From positions 1 to 64,000 of the forward strand of contig WGLR01000027.1 of the NCBI GenBank assembly GCA_016125475.1: a stretch of 64,000 bases of DNA, read 5' to 3'. The translations under genes and the position numbers were made by a program. Of this stretch, positions 17,888 to 31,081 are shown in pieces. Position 1 is the stretch's first letter, and every line of letters begins with the position of its first letter. The notes under the pieces are model-generated. The model was not told the origin of the DNA and did no database searches. It saw nothing but the letters and a program-made list of their open reading frames with translations. Origin of the DNA: Betaproteobacteria bacterium (lineage in GTDB: Bacteria > Pseudomonadota > Gammaproteobacteria > Burkholderiales > Ga0077523).

Positions 17888-18829
17888 GTGATTCACAAAC
17901 GTCTCGTCGGACTGGCACTGAGGCTGACGGGTGGCGTCGCGCTGCTCGCGCTCACGCTCTGGCTCGTGGGTCCGGACCAGCTGGTGCGCGCCGTGGCCCG
18001 CGTGGACCGATCGGTCTTCGCGGTCGCCCTGCTCTTCAGTGTCTGTTCCAACGTGATCTCGGCCGCCCGCTGGGCGACAATCGGGCGCGCGATGAACCTC
18101 GAAGCCCCCACTGCCCGCCTCGTTCCGATGTACGCACGCGCCATGACGAGCAACACGCTGCTGCCGGGTGCGACGCTCTCCGGTGACATGCTGCGCGCCT
18201 ACGAGCTGTCGCGGCTCGGAAACCCCCTGCTGGAATCGACGGTGTCGGTGGCGTTCGACCGCTTCAGCGGCCTCTGGACGCTCAGCGTTCTTTCGTTCGG
18301 GGCCGCTGCGCTCGCGTGGCTTGCCGGCCTGTCCCTGTCCACCGGAGGCCACGGACGCACGATTCTCGCGGCGTACGGAAGCCTGCTCGGCGCGATCGTC
18401 GTGGCCCCGTTCCTGCCCTGGCCCGTCTCCTGGCTGCACCGGCTGCCACTCGCCTCGGCCCGCCGTCTTGCGGACCTCTGGATGCGGTTCCGCGACCGCT
18501 CCAGCGGCATGCGCCGGCGCCTGCTGAAGTCCCTCGGTCTCTCCTTCGTCGTGCAGATTCTGTCTGCCGGCGCACTCACGTTCTGCGGAATGTCCCTCGG
18601 CAGCCAGGCTCCGGCACTGCTCACGTTCGCGGCCGCGGCGCCGATCTTCGTGATGGCCGCCCTTCCCGTCGGCGTGGCGGGTTTCGGGACTCGCGAGCTC
18701 GCTGCGGTCGCCGTGCTGGGTCTCGCGGGCGTCGGCCCCGAGACCGCTGCCGGCACCGGCCTCCTGTACGGAATCCTGGGCGTGATTCAGGGCGCGCTCG
18801 CGGCTCCGCTCTTTCTGTTCAGACGCTGA
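17888..18829 (+). CDS. Multi-pass membrane protein of the lysylphosphatidylglycerol-synthase transmembrane family (UPF0104-like)
   Basis: A 313-residue inner-membrane protein with about seven or eight hydrophobic segments. The motif SNTLLPGATLSGDMLRAY and the later PVGVAGFGTRELA are diagnostic of this family, which includes the flippase part of MprF and many proteins encoded next to glycosyltransferases. A role in flipping or handling lipid-linked sugars is inference from the neighbours. GTG 17888 is chosen because it follows the previous stop by 16 bases; a longer frame from 17837 overlaps that gene. The ribosome site is weak. Confidence 0.82.
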   Translation: MIHKRLVGLALRLTGGVALLALTLWLVGPDQLVRAVARVDRSVFAVALLFSVCSNVISAARWATIGRAMNLEAPTARLVPMYARAMTSNTLLPGATLSGDMLRAYELSRLGNPLLESTVSVAFDRFSGLWTLSVLSFGAAALAWLAGLSLSTGGHGRTILAAYGSLLGAIVVAPFLPWPVSWLHRLPLASARRLADLWMRFRDRSSGMRRRLLKSLGLSFVVQILSAGALTFCGMSLGSQAPALLTFAAAAPIFVMAALPVGVAGFGTRELAAVAVLGLAGVGPETAAGTGLLYGILGVIQGALAAPLFLFRR

Positions 18830-18846
18830 AGGACTCGAACGATCGC

Positions 18847-20421
18847 ATGATGACCCCACGCACCGGCTCGCTGCTCGAGGACCTGCGATCGCACCCGTGG
18901 CTCACCACCTTCGTGGCGGTCGGTGTCGTACTGAGTTTCTACGCCGGTCTGGGTCAGGTGCCGCTTTTCGACCTGGACGAGGGCGCGTTCACGGAAGCCA
19001 CGCGCGAGATGCTTCTGCGCGGCGACCACATCACGACCTTTCTGAACGGCGCCCCGCGCTTCGACAAGCCGGTGCTGATCTACTGGCTGCAGGCCGTCTC
19101 GGTAACGCTGCTCGGGCAGAACGAATTCGCGTTCCGCCTGCCGTCGGCGATCTGTTCCACGGTCTGGGTTCTCGCCGTCTTCCTGTTCGTCCGTCGCATA
19201 CGGGACACACGTACCGGACTGGTCGCCGCAGCGTTCACGGCCACCGCCGCCGGGATCACCGTGATCGGTCGCGCGGCAATCGCGGATGCCTTGCTGAACA
19301 TGCTTCTGGTCGTTGCCTGCACGACGGCGTACCTGTATCTGGCCGAGCGTGACAGGCGGTGGCTCCGCGCGAGCTTCGTCGCGATCGGCTTCGGCCTGCT
19401 CGCGAAAGGACCGGTCGCCGTGCTCATCCCGTTCGCGACGACGTTCCTCTATTGCTGGTCCCGGCGGGAACTCGCGATCTGGGTACGCGGCATCTTCGAT
19501 CCCGTCGGCCTCGCGCTCATGCTCGCGATCGCGGCCCCGTGGTACGTCGCGGAATACATGCAGCAGGGAGACGCGTTCATTCAGGGCTTCCTGATGAAGC
19601 ACAACGTCGGACGGTTCAGCTCCCCGATGCACGGTTTCAACGGCAGCGTCTTCTACTACGTTCCCTGGCTGTTCATCGCGACCCTGCCGTTCTTCGCACC
19701 GGTGCTGAACGTGTTCCGTCGCCTCGGCTCCGTCTGGCATGACGACGCGCAACGCTTCTGTCTGATCTGGTTCGCGTTCGTCTTCGTGTTCTTCTCCTTC
19801 TCGGGAACGAAGCTCCCGCACTACGCGTTCTATGGCTACTCGGGCCTGTTCGTGATCATGGCCTGCAACGTGCCCGCCATGCGCTCGCACGTGGCCGCCC
19901 TGATTCCCGCGGCACTGATCTTCGCGGCGCTGGCCGCACTGCCCTTCGCGTTCCAGCAGGTCGACCCCCACATCCGCGACCCCTACTACCGCGAAGCGCT
20001 CGCCGACATCCGGAACCAGTTCGGCGTGGCGTACTACGTGGCGTCGGCCGCGCTCGTGGCCGGAACGCTCGTGCTCATGCGCCTTCGCACGATGCCGCTC
20101 GACCTCAAGCTCGTGCTCACCGGCTGCGCCACGGCGGCCGTGATGGCGCTCTTCATCCTGCCTGTAGCCGGCCGGGTGCAGCAGCTTCCGATCAAGGAAG
20201 CGGCCCTCCTCGCGAAGGCGCGTGACTATCACGTGGTGATGTGGGGCCTGGACACCCCGAGCTTCATCGTCTATTCGGGCCGGCTCGTGGAGAAACGGGA
20301 CCCGAAGCCCGGCGAGATCGCCCTCGCGAAAGTGAAGCGCCTCCACGAGTTGCCCGCGTACGAAGTCCTCTACCGCAGGAACGGGATCGCGCTCGTGCGC
20401 GTGCTCGAGGCACCGCGATGA
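18847..20421 (+). CDS. ArnT-like (GT39/GT83) polyprenyl-phosphate sugar transferase
   Basis: A 524-residue integral membrane glycosyltransferase with many hydrophobic segments. The first periplasmic loop carries DLDEGAFTEATREML and FDKPVLIYWLQA, the signature seen in ArnT (which adds aminoarabinose to lipid A) and related enzymes. The donor would be the polyprenyl-phosphate sugar made by the upstream family 2 enzyme; the acceptor is unknown. Two ATG codons occur together at 18847 and 18850. The stop overlaps the start of the PAP2 gene by four bases. Confidence 0.85.
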   Translation: MMTPRTGSLLEDLRSHPWLTTFVAVGVVLSFYAGLGQVPLFDLDEGAFTEATREMLLRGDHITTFLNGAPRFDKPVLIYWLQAVSVTLLGQNEFAFRLPSAICSTVWVLAVFLFVRRIRDTRTGLVAAAFTATAAGITVIGRAAIADALLNMLLVVACTTAYLYLAERDRRWLRASFVAIGFGLLAKGPVAVLIPFATTFLYCWSRRELAIWVRGIFDPVGLALMLAIAAPWYVAEYMQQGDAFIQGFLMKHNVGRFSSPMHGFNGSVFYYVPWLFIATLPFFAPVLNVFRRLGSVWHDDAQRFCLIWFAFVFVFFSFSGTKLPHYAFYGYSGLFVIMACNVPAMRSHVAALIPAALIFAALAALPFAFQQVDPHIRDPYYREALADIRNQFGVAYYVASAALVAGTLVLMRLRTMPLDLKLVLTGCATAAVMALFILPVAGRVQQLPIKEAALLAKARDYHVVMWGLDTPSFIVYSGRLVEKRDPKPGEIALAKVKRLHELPAYEVLYRRNGIALVRVLEAPR

Positions 20422-21203
20422 CCCGTAACGGCAGTCCGATCGTGTGGCTCCTGCCACTCGTCGCCGCGGTCGCCGCGTCGCTCGTCTACCTCTCCGGCGA
20501 GAACCGGCCGCTCTTCCTGCTGATCAACGGCTGGAGCCATGCGGCGGGACCGGCGCCCTGGCCTTTCATCACCGTGCTCGGCGACACGGCGGTCGCCCTG
20601 GCACTCATGACGCCGATCGTCCAGCGCAGGCCGGACTTCGCGTGGGCGCTCGCGGTGGCGGCGGTCGTGGCGACACTTTTCGTGCACGGGCTGAAGCCCC
20701 TCTTCGACGTGCCGCGCCCGCCCGGCGTGCTCGCTCCATCCGCGATCACGGTAATCGGGCCCCGCCACACGGCGCACTCGTTCCCGTCGGGACACACCAC
20801 GACGGCGTTCGTGGGTGCCGGTCTCATCTGCCTGTATCTGGAGCGACCGGCCGGCCGTCTCGCCGTCATTGCCGTGGCGACCATCGTGGGCCTGTCGCGC
20901 TGCGTCGTCGGTGTCCACTGGCCTCTCGACGTCCTCGCCGGCGCCGCAGGCGGGTGGACGAGTGCCGTCGTCGGATGGATGACGGCGATGCGCTGGCACG
21001 CCATCCGGAGCCGCACGACTCACGTCCTCATGGTGATCGTCTGCGGAGGGTGTGGCGTCGCCCTGCTCGCGGGTCTGAACACGGGCTATTCAGCCGCGCG
21101 GCAGCTGCAGTACGCTATCGGTGCGTTCGCCGTGCTGTCCGTCTGCATGGGCTGCTTCAGGGCAATCGCCGCAACGACATTCAACCGGGACCATTCATCG
21201 TGA
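20418..21203 (+). CDS. PAP2-family membrane phosphatase
   Basis: A 261-residue membrane phosphatase. All three motifs of the family are present: KPLFDVPRP, SFPSGHTT, and SRCVVGVHWPLD with the catalytic His residues and Asp. In this context it may dephosphorylate undecaprenyl pyrophosphate or a lipid phosphate released by the sugar transferases. It is translationally linked on both sides: ATGA overlap with the ArnT-like gene and GTGA overlap with the next gene. Confidence 0.88.
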   Translation: MTRNGSPIVWLLPLVAAVAASLVYLSGENRPLFLLINGWSHAAGPAPWPFITVLGDTAVALALMTPIVQRRPDFAWALAVAAVVATLFVHGLKPLFDVPRPPGVLAPSAITVIGPRHTAHSFPSGHTTTAFVGAGLICLYLERPAGRLAVIAVATIVGLSRCVVGVHWPLDVLAGAAGGWTSAVVGWMTAMRWHAIRSRTTHVLMVIVCGGCGVALLAGLNTGYSAARQLQYAIGAFAVLSVCMGCFRAIAATTFNRDHSS

Positions 21204-21832
21204 CCGATTCCGCGCAGTTCCCCGCCACGAGGTTCGTGGCCTTTGGCCAGTTCGTTCAGAATGACGCGCTCGCGGTCATGGCATACACGATCTTCCACCG
21301 GCGAGACATCGCCCGTGCGCGCCGCACCCTGACGCGCGCACGACTCGCTCTCGGCGCCCCTGCGACCGTCCGCTTCGACGGGACGGCACTGTTCGGCGGC
21401 GCGGCTCCCCCGGAGCCGGTCGCGCGGAACCGGCTGCACGGGATGCTCGACGCGTTCAACGCGGTTCCCGGCATGGTGCGCTACACCTACATTCACACGC
21501 AGGACAATCCGGCCGCACTGGACGATTCCGAAGTCGGCCGGAAGGCGCGCGCGTCGATCCGCGGCGTCCTCCAGCAGGCGTGCTTCTCCGTACCGGCGGG
21601 CGGCGATCTCGGCCCTCAGGCCCACGAATGCGAGGCACTCTCCGTGGACGAACAGAATCGCGCCTCCCACGCCCATGGCGTGCTCCTCGACCTCGCCGAC
21701 ATGGTGGCGCACGCGTGCAGCCACGCCCTGCAGGCCGGCCCGTCGTCCTGGGTCGCTGCCGAACTCGGCCTCATACGCTACTGGTCGAATCAGGAGGTCA
21801 CGGCGCGCCTCGAAGCCGCGGCCGACGCCTGA
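21200..21832 (+). CDS. Unknown protein, coupled to the PAP2 gene
   Basis: A 210-residue soluble-looking protein with no signal peptide or membrane helix. It begins at GTG 21200, sharing GTGA with the PAP2 stop. Sequence features include FGQFVQNDALAVMAYTIF near the start, FDGTALFG, and a His-containing helix DLADMVAHACSHAL followed by WVAAELGLIRYW. I do not recognise the family. Frame, codon use and coupling support it as a real gene. Confidence 0.65.
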   Translation: MTDSAQFPATRFVAFGQFVQNDALAVMAYTIFHRRDIARARRTLTRARLALGAPATVRFDGTALFGGAAPPEPVARNRLHGMLDAFNAVPGMVRYTYIHTQDNPAALDDSEVGRKARASIRGVLQQACFSVPAGGDLGPQAHECEALSVDEQNRASHAHGVLLDLADMVAHACSHALQAGPSSWVAAELGLIRYWSNQEVTARLEAAADA

Positions 21833-21926
21833 CGCGCGCTGCCCCCCGCATCGGAAGGGCGCGACGCGTGACACCGGATCGACGTTCACCGACCGACCGT
21901 CCGGACGTGCTGCCCGGCAGGACGCG

Positions 21927-22541
21927 GTGACGCCGGCGACGCGGCCCGGTGTAACCGGGGTCGTGCTCGCCGGCGGTCGCGGGCGTCGCATGGGCGCAGC
22001 AGACAAGGGGCTGCTGGACTTTCACGGGCAGCCCATCGTCGCACACGTGATCAGGCGCTTTGCCGGACAGGTGGACGAGCTGCTCGTGAACGCGAACCGC
22101 AACGTGGCGCGTTACGAAACGTTCGGGTATCGCGTCCTCCGCGATGCGACCGGCGAGTTCCTCGGACCGCTGGCTGGTCTGCAGGGCGCCATGCGGACCG
22201 CACGCCACGAATGGATCGCGACCGTCCCCTGCGACTCGCCGTTCCTGCCGGTCGACCTGGTTGCGCGGCTGCGCCGTGACGTCGAGAACCGTGGTGCACG
22301 GGCAGCCGTGGCGCGGTCGGGGGGCCGCCTCCATCCGGTCTTCTCGATCTGCTCGCGCAGCCTGCTGTGCGATCTGGACGATTACCTGGCTGCGGGCGGG
22401 CGGCGAGTCATGGAGTGGTTCGGGCGCGCGGGCGCCGTGGAGGTGGATTTCGACGACGAGAGTCAGGCGTTCGAGAACATCAACGGCCCGGACGATCTTG
22501 CCCGCCTGCAATCCGCGGCCCCGCCCGGAAGCGACGCATGA
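21927..22541 (+). CDS. mobA: Molybdenum cofactor guanylyltransferase
   Basis: MobA attaches GMP to molybdopterin to make the bis-MGD cofactor of DMSO-reductase-type enzymes. The 204-residue protein has the nucleotide-binding start LAGGRGRRMGAADKGLL, the conserved GPLAGLQGAM, PCDSPFLP and the C-terminal FENINGPDDLARL. GTG 21927 has AGGA five bases upstream; a longer frame starting within the preceding gene is not family-like. It would serve the molybdopterin oxidoreductase encoded at 8.6-10.8 kb. Its 3' end is 21 bases from that of ftsB. Confidence 0.92.
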   Translation: MTPATRPGVTGVVLAGGRGRRMGAADKGLLDFHGQPIVAHVIRRFAGQVDELLVNANRNVARYETFGYRVLRDATGEFLGPLAGLQGAMRTARHEWIATVPCDSPFLPVDLVARLRRDVENRGARAAVARSGGRLHPVFSICSRSLLCDLDDYLAAGGRRVMEWFGRAGAVEVDFDDESQAFENINGPDDLARLQSAAPPGSDA

Positions 22542-22562
22542 CGACGAGGTGCCGTCGACGGG

Positions 22563-22874
22563 TCAGTGATTGGGCTCGCCGGAAGCTGCAGCGAGATGGT
22601 TCGGGGGTTCGAGAACCTGAAAGAAAATCTCGTCCCGCCGGATCATGCTCAACTCCGAGCGCGCCCGTTCCTCGATGGCATCGTAGCCTTCCTTGAGATC
22701 CCGGACTTCCGCATCGAGCGCTGCGTTCCGCTGGCGAAGTCCGACGTTGTCGTGCTTCTGTGCCGCCACCTGCCGTTCGAGTTCGAGCACCTTCAACCAC
22801 CCGCCCTTGCCGAACCACAGGGGATTCTGCAGCAGCACGATCACGCCAACGAGGGCGAGGGTCAGAAAGCGCAT
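22563..22874 (-). CDS. ftsB: Cell division protein FtsB
   Basis: A 103-residue bitopic inner-membrane protein of the divisome, acting with FtsL and FtsQ. It shows one N-terminal membrane helix (residues 1-20), then a coiled coil (about 28-70, [21 protein letters not shown]) and a short C-terminal part containing [17 protein letters not shown], the usual FtsB signature. It starts nine bases after the enolase stop and is the last gene of the pyrG-kdsA-eno-ftsB run. Confidence 0.93.
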   Translation of the reverse strand: MRFLTLALVGVIVLLQNPLWFGKGGWLKVLELERQVAAQKHDNVGLRQRNAALDAEVRDLKEGYDAIEERARSELSMIRRDEIFFQVLEPPNHLAAASGEPNH

Positions 22875-22883
22875 GTCCGCGTC

Positions 22884-25056
<2,173 letters not shown>

Positions 25057-25137
25057 CGAGCCTCCACGACGCCGACCGCGTCGGCCGGCCACTGCAGGCT
25101 GCGGGAATCACGAAAGCGGCACGCTGACATGGGGCGC

Positions 25138-26835
<1,698 letters not shown>

Positions 26836-26934
26836 TCAGTGGAGATGATAATCCAAAAAGGCGCGCACGCGGAGCCCGGCCACCGTCGGAATCCGCCTGC
26901 CGGACCCCCGCGGATCCGGCGCGAACTTTCCGCA

Positions 26935-26976
26935 GCGACGTGCCGGGCCCGCGCTCGCGAGGGCCCGGCACGTCGC
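26935..26976 (-). terminator. Perfect 16-bp hairpin downstream of ppsA
   Basis: Arms 26935-26950 (GCGACGTGCCGGGCCC) and 26961-26976 are perfect complements around a 10-base loop, about 29 bases beyond the ppsA stop. A T-run is lacking. It may also insulate pyrG from ppsA readthrough. Confidence 0.6.
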
Positions 26977-27004
26977 CCTCACGGCCGCGATCACGTGTTT
27001 GCCG

Positions 27005-29401
27005 TCAGGTGGTCGCGGGCTCGGGCTTGCGGGGTGAATTCGCGAGGAACAGCCACGTGTCCACGACGGTGTCCGGGTTGAGGGAAATCGTGTCGATACC
27101 CTCCTGCACGAGCCATTGCGCGAGATCCGGGTGATCGGACGGGCCCTGCCCGCAGATTCCGACGTACTTGCCGTGCTTCCGGCAGGCCTGGATCGCCATG
27201 TGCAGCAGAGCCTTGACCGCCGGATCCCGCTCGTCGAAGGAGTCGGCCACGATGCCGGAGTCCCGGTCCAGTCCGAGCGTGAGCTGCGTCAGGTCGTTGG
27301 AGCCTATCGAGAACCCGTCGAAATACTGCAGGAACTGGTCGGCCAGCAGGGCGTTGGACGGAATCTCGCACATCATCACGACCTTGAGCCCGTTCGTACC
27401 GCGCTTCAGCCCGTTGTCCGCGAGCAGCGCGACGACCTGCCGTGCCTCGTCGACGTTCCGCACGAACGGGACCATGATCTCCACGTTGGTGAGACCCATT
27501 TCGTCCCGCACCCGGCGCAGCGCCCGACACTCGAGTTCGAAACAGTCCCGGAAGCTCGAGGAGACGTAGCGCGAGGCGCCGCGAAAACCCAGCATCGGGT
27601 TCTCCTCGTCGGGCTCGTAACGCTTGCCCCCCACGAGACTGGAATACTCGTTGGACTTGAAGTCCGACAGGCGCACGATGACGGGCTTCGGATGGAAGGC
27701 GGCGGCAAGCGTCGCGATCCCTTCGGTGAGCTTCTCGACGTAGAACGCTTCCGGATTCCCGTAGGCGGCGGAGTGGGACTCGATCACGTGGCGCACGTCG
27801 ACCGGCACGTCGGGGTAGGCGAGTACGGCCTTCGGGTGCACGCCGATCATGCGTGCGATGATGAACTCGAGCCGGGCAAGCCCCACGCCCGCGTTGGGCA
27901 GACGCGAGAACTCGAACGCGAGTTCCGGGTTGCCGACGTTCATGTAGATCTTGACCGGCGGGTCGGGAAGCTTCTGCACGGACAGATCGGTGACCTCGAC
28001 CTCGAGGCGCCCGCGATAGACGAAGCCGGTGTCGCCCTCGGTGCAGGAGACCGTCACCTCCATGCCGTCCTTCAGGACCTGCGTCGCATCGTTGCAGCCC
28101 ACGACCGCAGGGATGCCGAGTTCGCGTGCGATGATCGCCGCGTGACACGTCCGTCCTCCCCTGTTCGTCACGATCGCGGCGGCCCGCTTCATCACCGGTT
28201 CCCAGTCGGGATCGGTCATGTCGGTCACGAGCACGTCGCCGGTCTGCACCCGGTTCATCTCGGACGGATCGCGGATGAGCCGGACGACTCCGATGCCGGC
28301 GCGGTTGCCGATCGCCCGGCCGGAGACGAGCACTTCGGAGCGGGTCTTCAGACGGAACGACTGCTGCGTCTCGTGGCTCGCGTTCGACTTCACCGTCTCT
28401 GGTCGCGCCTGGAGGATGTAGAGCTTGCCGTCGCTGCCGTCGCGCCCCCACTCGATGTCCATCGGACGGCCGTAGTGCTTCTCGATCGTGACGGCGTAGC
28501 GCGCGAGTTCGTGCGCCTCGTCGTCCGATATCGAATACTGCCTGCGGTCCGCTTCGGGAACCGGAACGGTGACGACGGACTTGCCGGCCGAAGCGTCCTC
28601 GCTGAAAACCATCTTGATCGCCTTCGCACCGAGGGCGCGGCGGATCACGGCGTGTCGCTTCTGGTCGAGCCCGGGTTTCCAGACGTAGAATTCGTCCGGG
28701 TTCACCGCCCCCTGGACCACCGTCTCGCCGAGCCCGTAGGAGGACGTTATGAACACCACCTGGTCGAATCCGGACTCCGTGTCGATGGTGAACATCACTC
28801 CGCTCGCGCCGAGATCACTGCGCACCATGCGCTGAATGCCTGCGGAGAGCGCGACGCCCGCATGATCGAACCCCTTGTGCACCCGGTAGGCGATCGCGCG
28901 ATCGTTGTAGAGGGACGCGAACGTGTGCCGTACCGCGTCGATCACGTTCTCGAGCCCCCGGATGTTGAGATAGGTCTCCTGCTGCCCCGCGAACGACGCG
29001 TCGGGCAGATCCTCCGCGGTGGCGGACGAGCGCACGGCGACCGTCGCATCCGCACCGTCGCCCAGTTTCCGGTAATGCACCGCGATCTCGTCCCGGAGCC
29101 GCGCAGGCAGCGGGGCTTCGGAGATCCACTGCCGGATCTTCCTGCCGGTCTCGGCGAGCTTGGTCACGTCGTCGACATCGAGCCCGTTCATCGCTCCGGC
29201 GATGCGCTCCGACAGGCCGGTCTCAGTCAGAAAATCCCGGAAAGCGTCAGCCGTCGTGGCGAATCCGCCCGGTACCCGCACGCCCATCCGGGAAAGCTGG
29301 CTGATCATCTCGCCGAGCGACGCATTCTTGCCCCCGACGTTCTCGACGTCGGTCATGCGAAGCGCCTCGAAGGCGAGAACGTAGGGACTGCTTGTCGACA
29401 T
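27005..29401 (-). CDS. ppsA: Phosphoenolpyruvate synthase
   Basis: PpsA makes phosphoenolpyruvate from pyruvate and ATP, a gluconeogenic step. The 798-residue protein shows the N-terminal ATP-binding domain ([31 protein letters not shown]), the phosphohistidine domain [15 protein letters not shown] with catalytic His, and the C-terminal pyruvate/PEP barrel ending in CGQGPSDHP with catalytic Cys. ATG 29401 is nine bases after GGAG; an in-frame start nine codons earlier is unlikely. It is divergent from ppsR, the gene for its probable regulatory kinase/phosphorylase. Confidence 0.97.
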   Translation of the reverse strand: MSTSSPYVLAFEALRMTDVENVGGKNASLGEMISQLSRMGVRVPGGFATTADAFRDFLTETGLSERIAGAMNGLDVDDVTKLAETGRKIRQWISEAPLPARLRDEIAVHYRKLGDGADATVAVRSSATAEDLPDASFAGQQETYLNIRGLENVIDAVRHTFASLYNDRAIAYRVHKGFDHAGVALSAGIQRMVRSDLGASGVMFTIDTESGFDQVVFITSSYGLGETVVQGAVNPDEFYVWKPGLDQKRHAVIRRALGAKAIKMVFSEDASAGKSVVTVPVPEADRRQYSISDDEAHELARYAVTIEKHYGRPMDIEWGRDGSDGKLYILQARPETVKSNASHETQQSFRLKTRSEVLVSGRAIGNRAGIGVVRLIRDPSEMNRVQTGDVLVTDMTDPDWEPVMKRAAAIVTNRGGRTCHAAIIARELGIPAVVGCNDATQVLKDGMEVTVSCTEGDTGFVYRGRLEVEVTDLSVQKLPDPPVKIYMNVGNPELAFEFSRLPNAGVGLARLEFIIARMIGVHPKAVLAYPDVPVDVRHVIESHSAAYGNPEAFYVEKLTEGIATLAAAFHPKPVIVRLSDFKSNEYSSLVGGKRYEPDEENPMLGFRGASRYVSSSFRDCFELECRALRRVRDEMGLTNVEIMVPFVRNVDEARQVVALLADNGLKRGTNGLKVVMMCEIPSNALLADQFLQYFDGFSIGSNDLTQLTLGLDRDSGIVADSFDERDPAVKALLHMAIQACRKHGKYVGICGQGPSDHPDLAQWLVQEGIDTISLNPDTVVDTWLFLANSPRKPEPATT

Positions 29402-29495
29402 AAAGGTTATCTCCCGTGACGAATCCACGTGGCGGATGCAAGAAAAATGCTATGGTACAAGATAGGGTTTTGCGCTGCAGCATTCGTCCGAAATC

Positions 29496-30326
29496 ATGAA
29501 CACGATACCCACCCGAAAAGCGTTCTTCGTATCCGACCGGACCGGCATCACGGCGGAGATGCTCGGTCACAGTCTGCTGTCGCAGTTCGAGGGCGTGCCG
29601 TTCAAGGAAGTAACGCTCCCGTTCGTCGATTCCGTGGAACAGGCTCAGAAGGCCGTGCAGCAGATCAACCGCGCCCACGAGACGGACGGCGTCCGTCCGC
29701 TCGTGTTCAGCACGCTCGTCGACCCGGACGTGAGTTCCGTGATCGCGACGGCCGACGCCCTGTATCTGGACTGCTTCCAGGTGTTCATCTCGCCGATGGA
29801 GCAGGAACTCGGACTGAGCCACACGCACGAGATCGGCCGCGCGCACCGGGTCCGCAACGTGGACGAGTACCACGCCCGGATCGAGGCGGTGAATTTCGTG
29901 CTCGCGCACGACGACGGCGTGTCGACCAAGGAACTCGTGCACGCCGACATCATTCTCGTGGGCGTCTCCCGCTGCGGCAAGACGCCGACCTGTCTGTATC
30001 TCGGACTGCAGTACGGCATTCGGGCCGCCAACTATCCCCTCATCCCGGAAGACTTCCGCGACATGAAGCTGCCGGCGCGCCTCGACAAGTTCCGGCGCAA
30101 GCTCTTCGGACTCACGATCCAGGCGGACCGCCTCGCGCAGATCCGCAACGAGCGCAGGCCCAACAGCAACTACGCGCAGATCGAGAACTGCCAGTACGAA
30201 ATCGACCGGGCAGAACTCCTGATGCGCCAGGAAGGCATCCCGTTCATCAACGCGACCAACCGCTCGATCGAGGAGCTGGCCACGACCATCCTGCACCAGG
30301 CGCAGCTTCAGCGCCAGGTTTACTGA
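29496..30326 (+). CDS. ppsR: PEP synthase regulatory protein (bifunctional kinase/pyrophosphorylase, DUF299)
   Basis: This family phosphorylates PEP synthase on a Thr using ADP and removes the phosphate using inorganic phosphate, switching PpsA off or on. The 276-residue length is normal. The P-loop GVSRCGKTPT lies near residue 153 and the start AFFVSDRTGITAE is typical. It is divergent from ppsA with 94 bases between them, so shared control is likely. The ribosome site is weak. Confidence 0.95.
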   Translation: MNTIPTRKAFFVSDRTGITAEMLGHSLLSQFEGVPFKEVTLPFVDSVEQAQKAVQQINRAHETDGVRPLVFSTLVDPDVSSVIATADALYLDCFQVFISPMEQELGLSHTHEIGRAHRVRNVDEYHARIEAVNFVLAHDDGVSTKELVHADIILVGVSRCGKTPTCLYLGLQYGIRAANYPLIPEDFRDMKLPARLDKFRRKLFGLTIQADRLAQIRNERRPNSNYAQIENCQYEIDRAELLMRQEGIPFINATNRSIEELATTILHQAQLQRQVY

Positions 30327-30347
30327 GGCGGGGCTGGGCCCCGCTCA
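30324..30347. terminator. Hairpin spanning both stop codons of convergent ppsR and lipoprotein genes
   Basis: TGAGGCGGGGC pairs with GCCCCGCTCA around TGG, with one bulged base. The TGA of ppsR (30324-30326) and the TGA of the minus-strand gene (complement of 30345-30347) are the two ends of the stem. It likely serves as a compact two-way terminator. Confidence 0.55.
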
Positions 30348-31067
30348 GCGCGGCCGCGGAATGCCGGCCGACCGCGCCGGCAACATCCGGAAGATCCGCC
30401 CATCGCAGGCCGTCTTCGCGCGCGCGTACTCGTCGGGAGAATCGATGGCCGCATGTTCGGCCCGCACGTCCTTCAGGGCCTTTTCCGCCCTCGGAATCCA
30501 TATTCCCCGCACGGCCTGATTCAGGCGCCGCCGCAATTCCGCGGACTCGCCGATCCATGTCGTGCCCGCGAATTCCGCACGGAGGTCGCGCTCGAGTTCG
30601 GCCGCCACGATGCCGAGTCGCCTCGAGTGAACGGCCACGTGACGCCTCTCGTGCTCGAGAATGAATTCGCGCGAACATCGGTCGTGCGCAAACTCCCGGG
30701 CGACATAGACCACCACCGGCACATAGCGCAACGTCATCTCCAGCGACGGCCGGATGCACGACCGTCCGCCGCGTGGATCGGCAAGCTCGGCAAAGCGCCA
30801 GCGCACGTCGACGCGCAGCGTGGGTCGCGTGAGTCCGAGGACCCAGGTAGCGTCATCCCGCTCCGCGATGCGGGTGAGTTCCCCGAACGACAGGGACTCG
30901 TCGATTTCGGGCCGGACCACTGCGGTCGTGACGCGGACAGTGCCCGCCTGGAGTCTTTGCTCGCACGCGCGCCTGAACGAATCTTCCGGGACCTTCACGG
31001 GAATCTGCGTCGCACAGCCCGACGCCACCAGAACGATCGCAACGAGCGCCCACCGGCACACACGCAT
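30345..31067 (-). CDS. Predicted lipoprotein with an HExxH motif
   Basis: A 240-residue protein with a lipoprotein signal: short basic start MRVCR, hydrophobic core, lipobox VASG-Cys18. Further on, FILEHERRHVAVH (His139-Glu140-x2-His143) is an HExxH pattern as in zinc proteases, similar in style to secreted DUF922-like proteins. Whether it is catalytic is unknown. ATG 31067 is preferred because it gives a normal signal peptide; GTG 31082 adds five residues. Neither has a clear ribosome site. It lies immediately downstream of dnaQ on the same strand. Confidence 0.72.
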   Translation of the reverse strand: MRVCRWALVAIVLVASGCATQIPVKVPEDSFRRACEQRLQAGTVRVTTAVVRPEIDESLSFGELTRIAERDDATWVLGLTRPTLRVDVRWRFAELADPRGGRSCIRPSLEMTLRYVPVVVYVAREFAHDRCSREFILEHERRHVAVHSRRLGIVAAELERDLRAEFAGTTWIGESAELRRRLNQAVRGIWIPRAEKALKDVRAEHAAIDSPDEYARAKTACDGRIFRMLPARSAGIPRPR

Positions 31068-31081
31068 CGTCGCGCGGTGCA

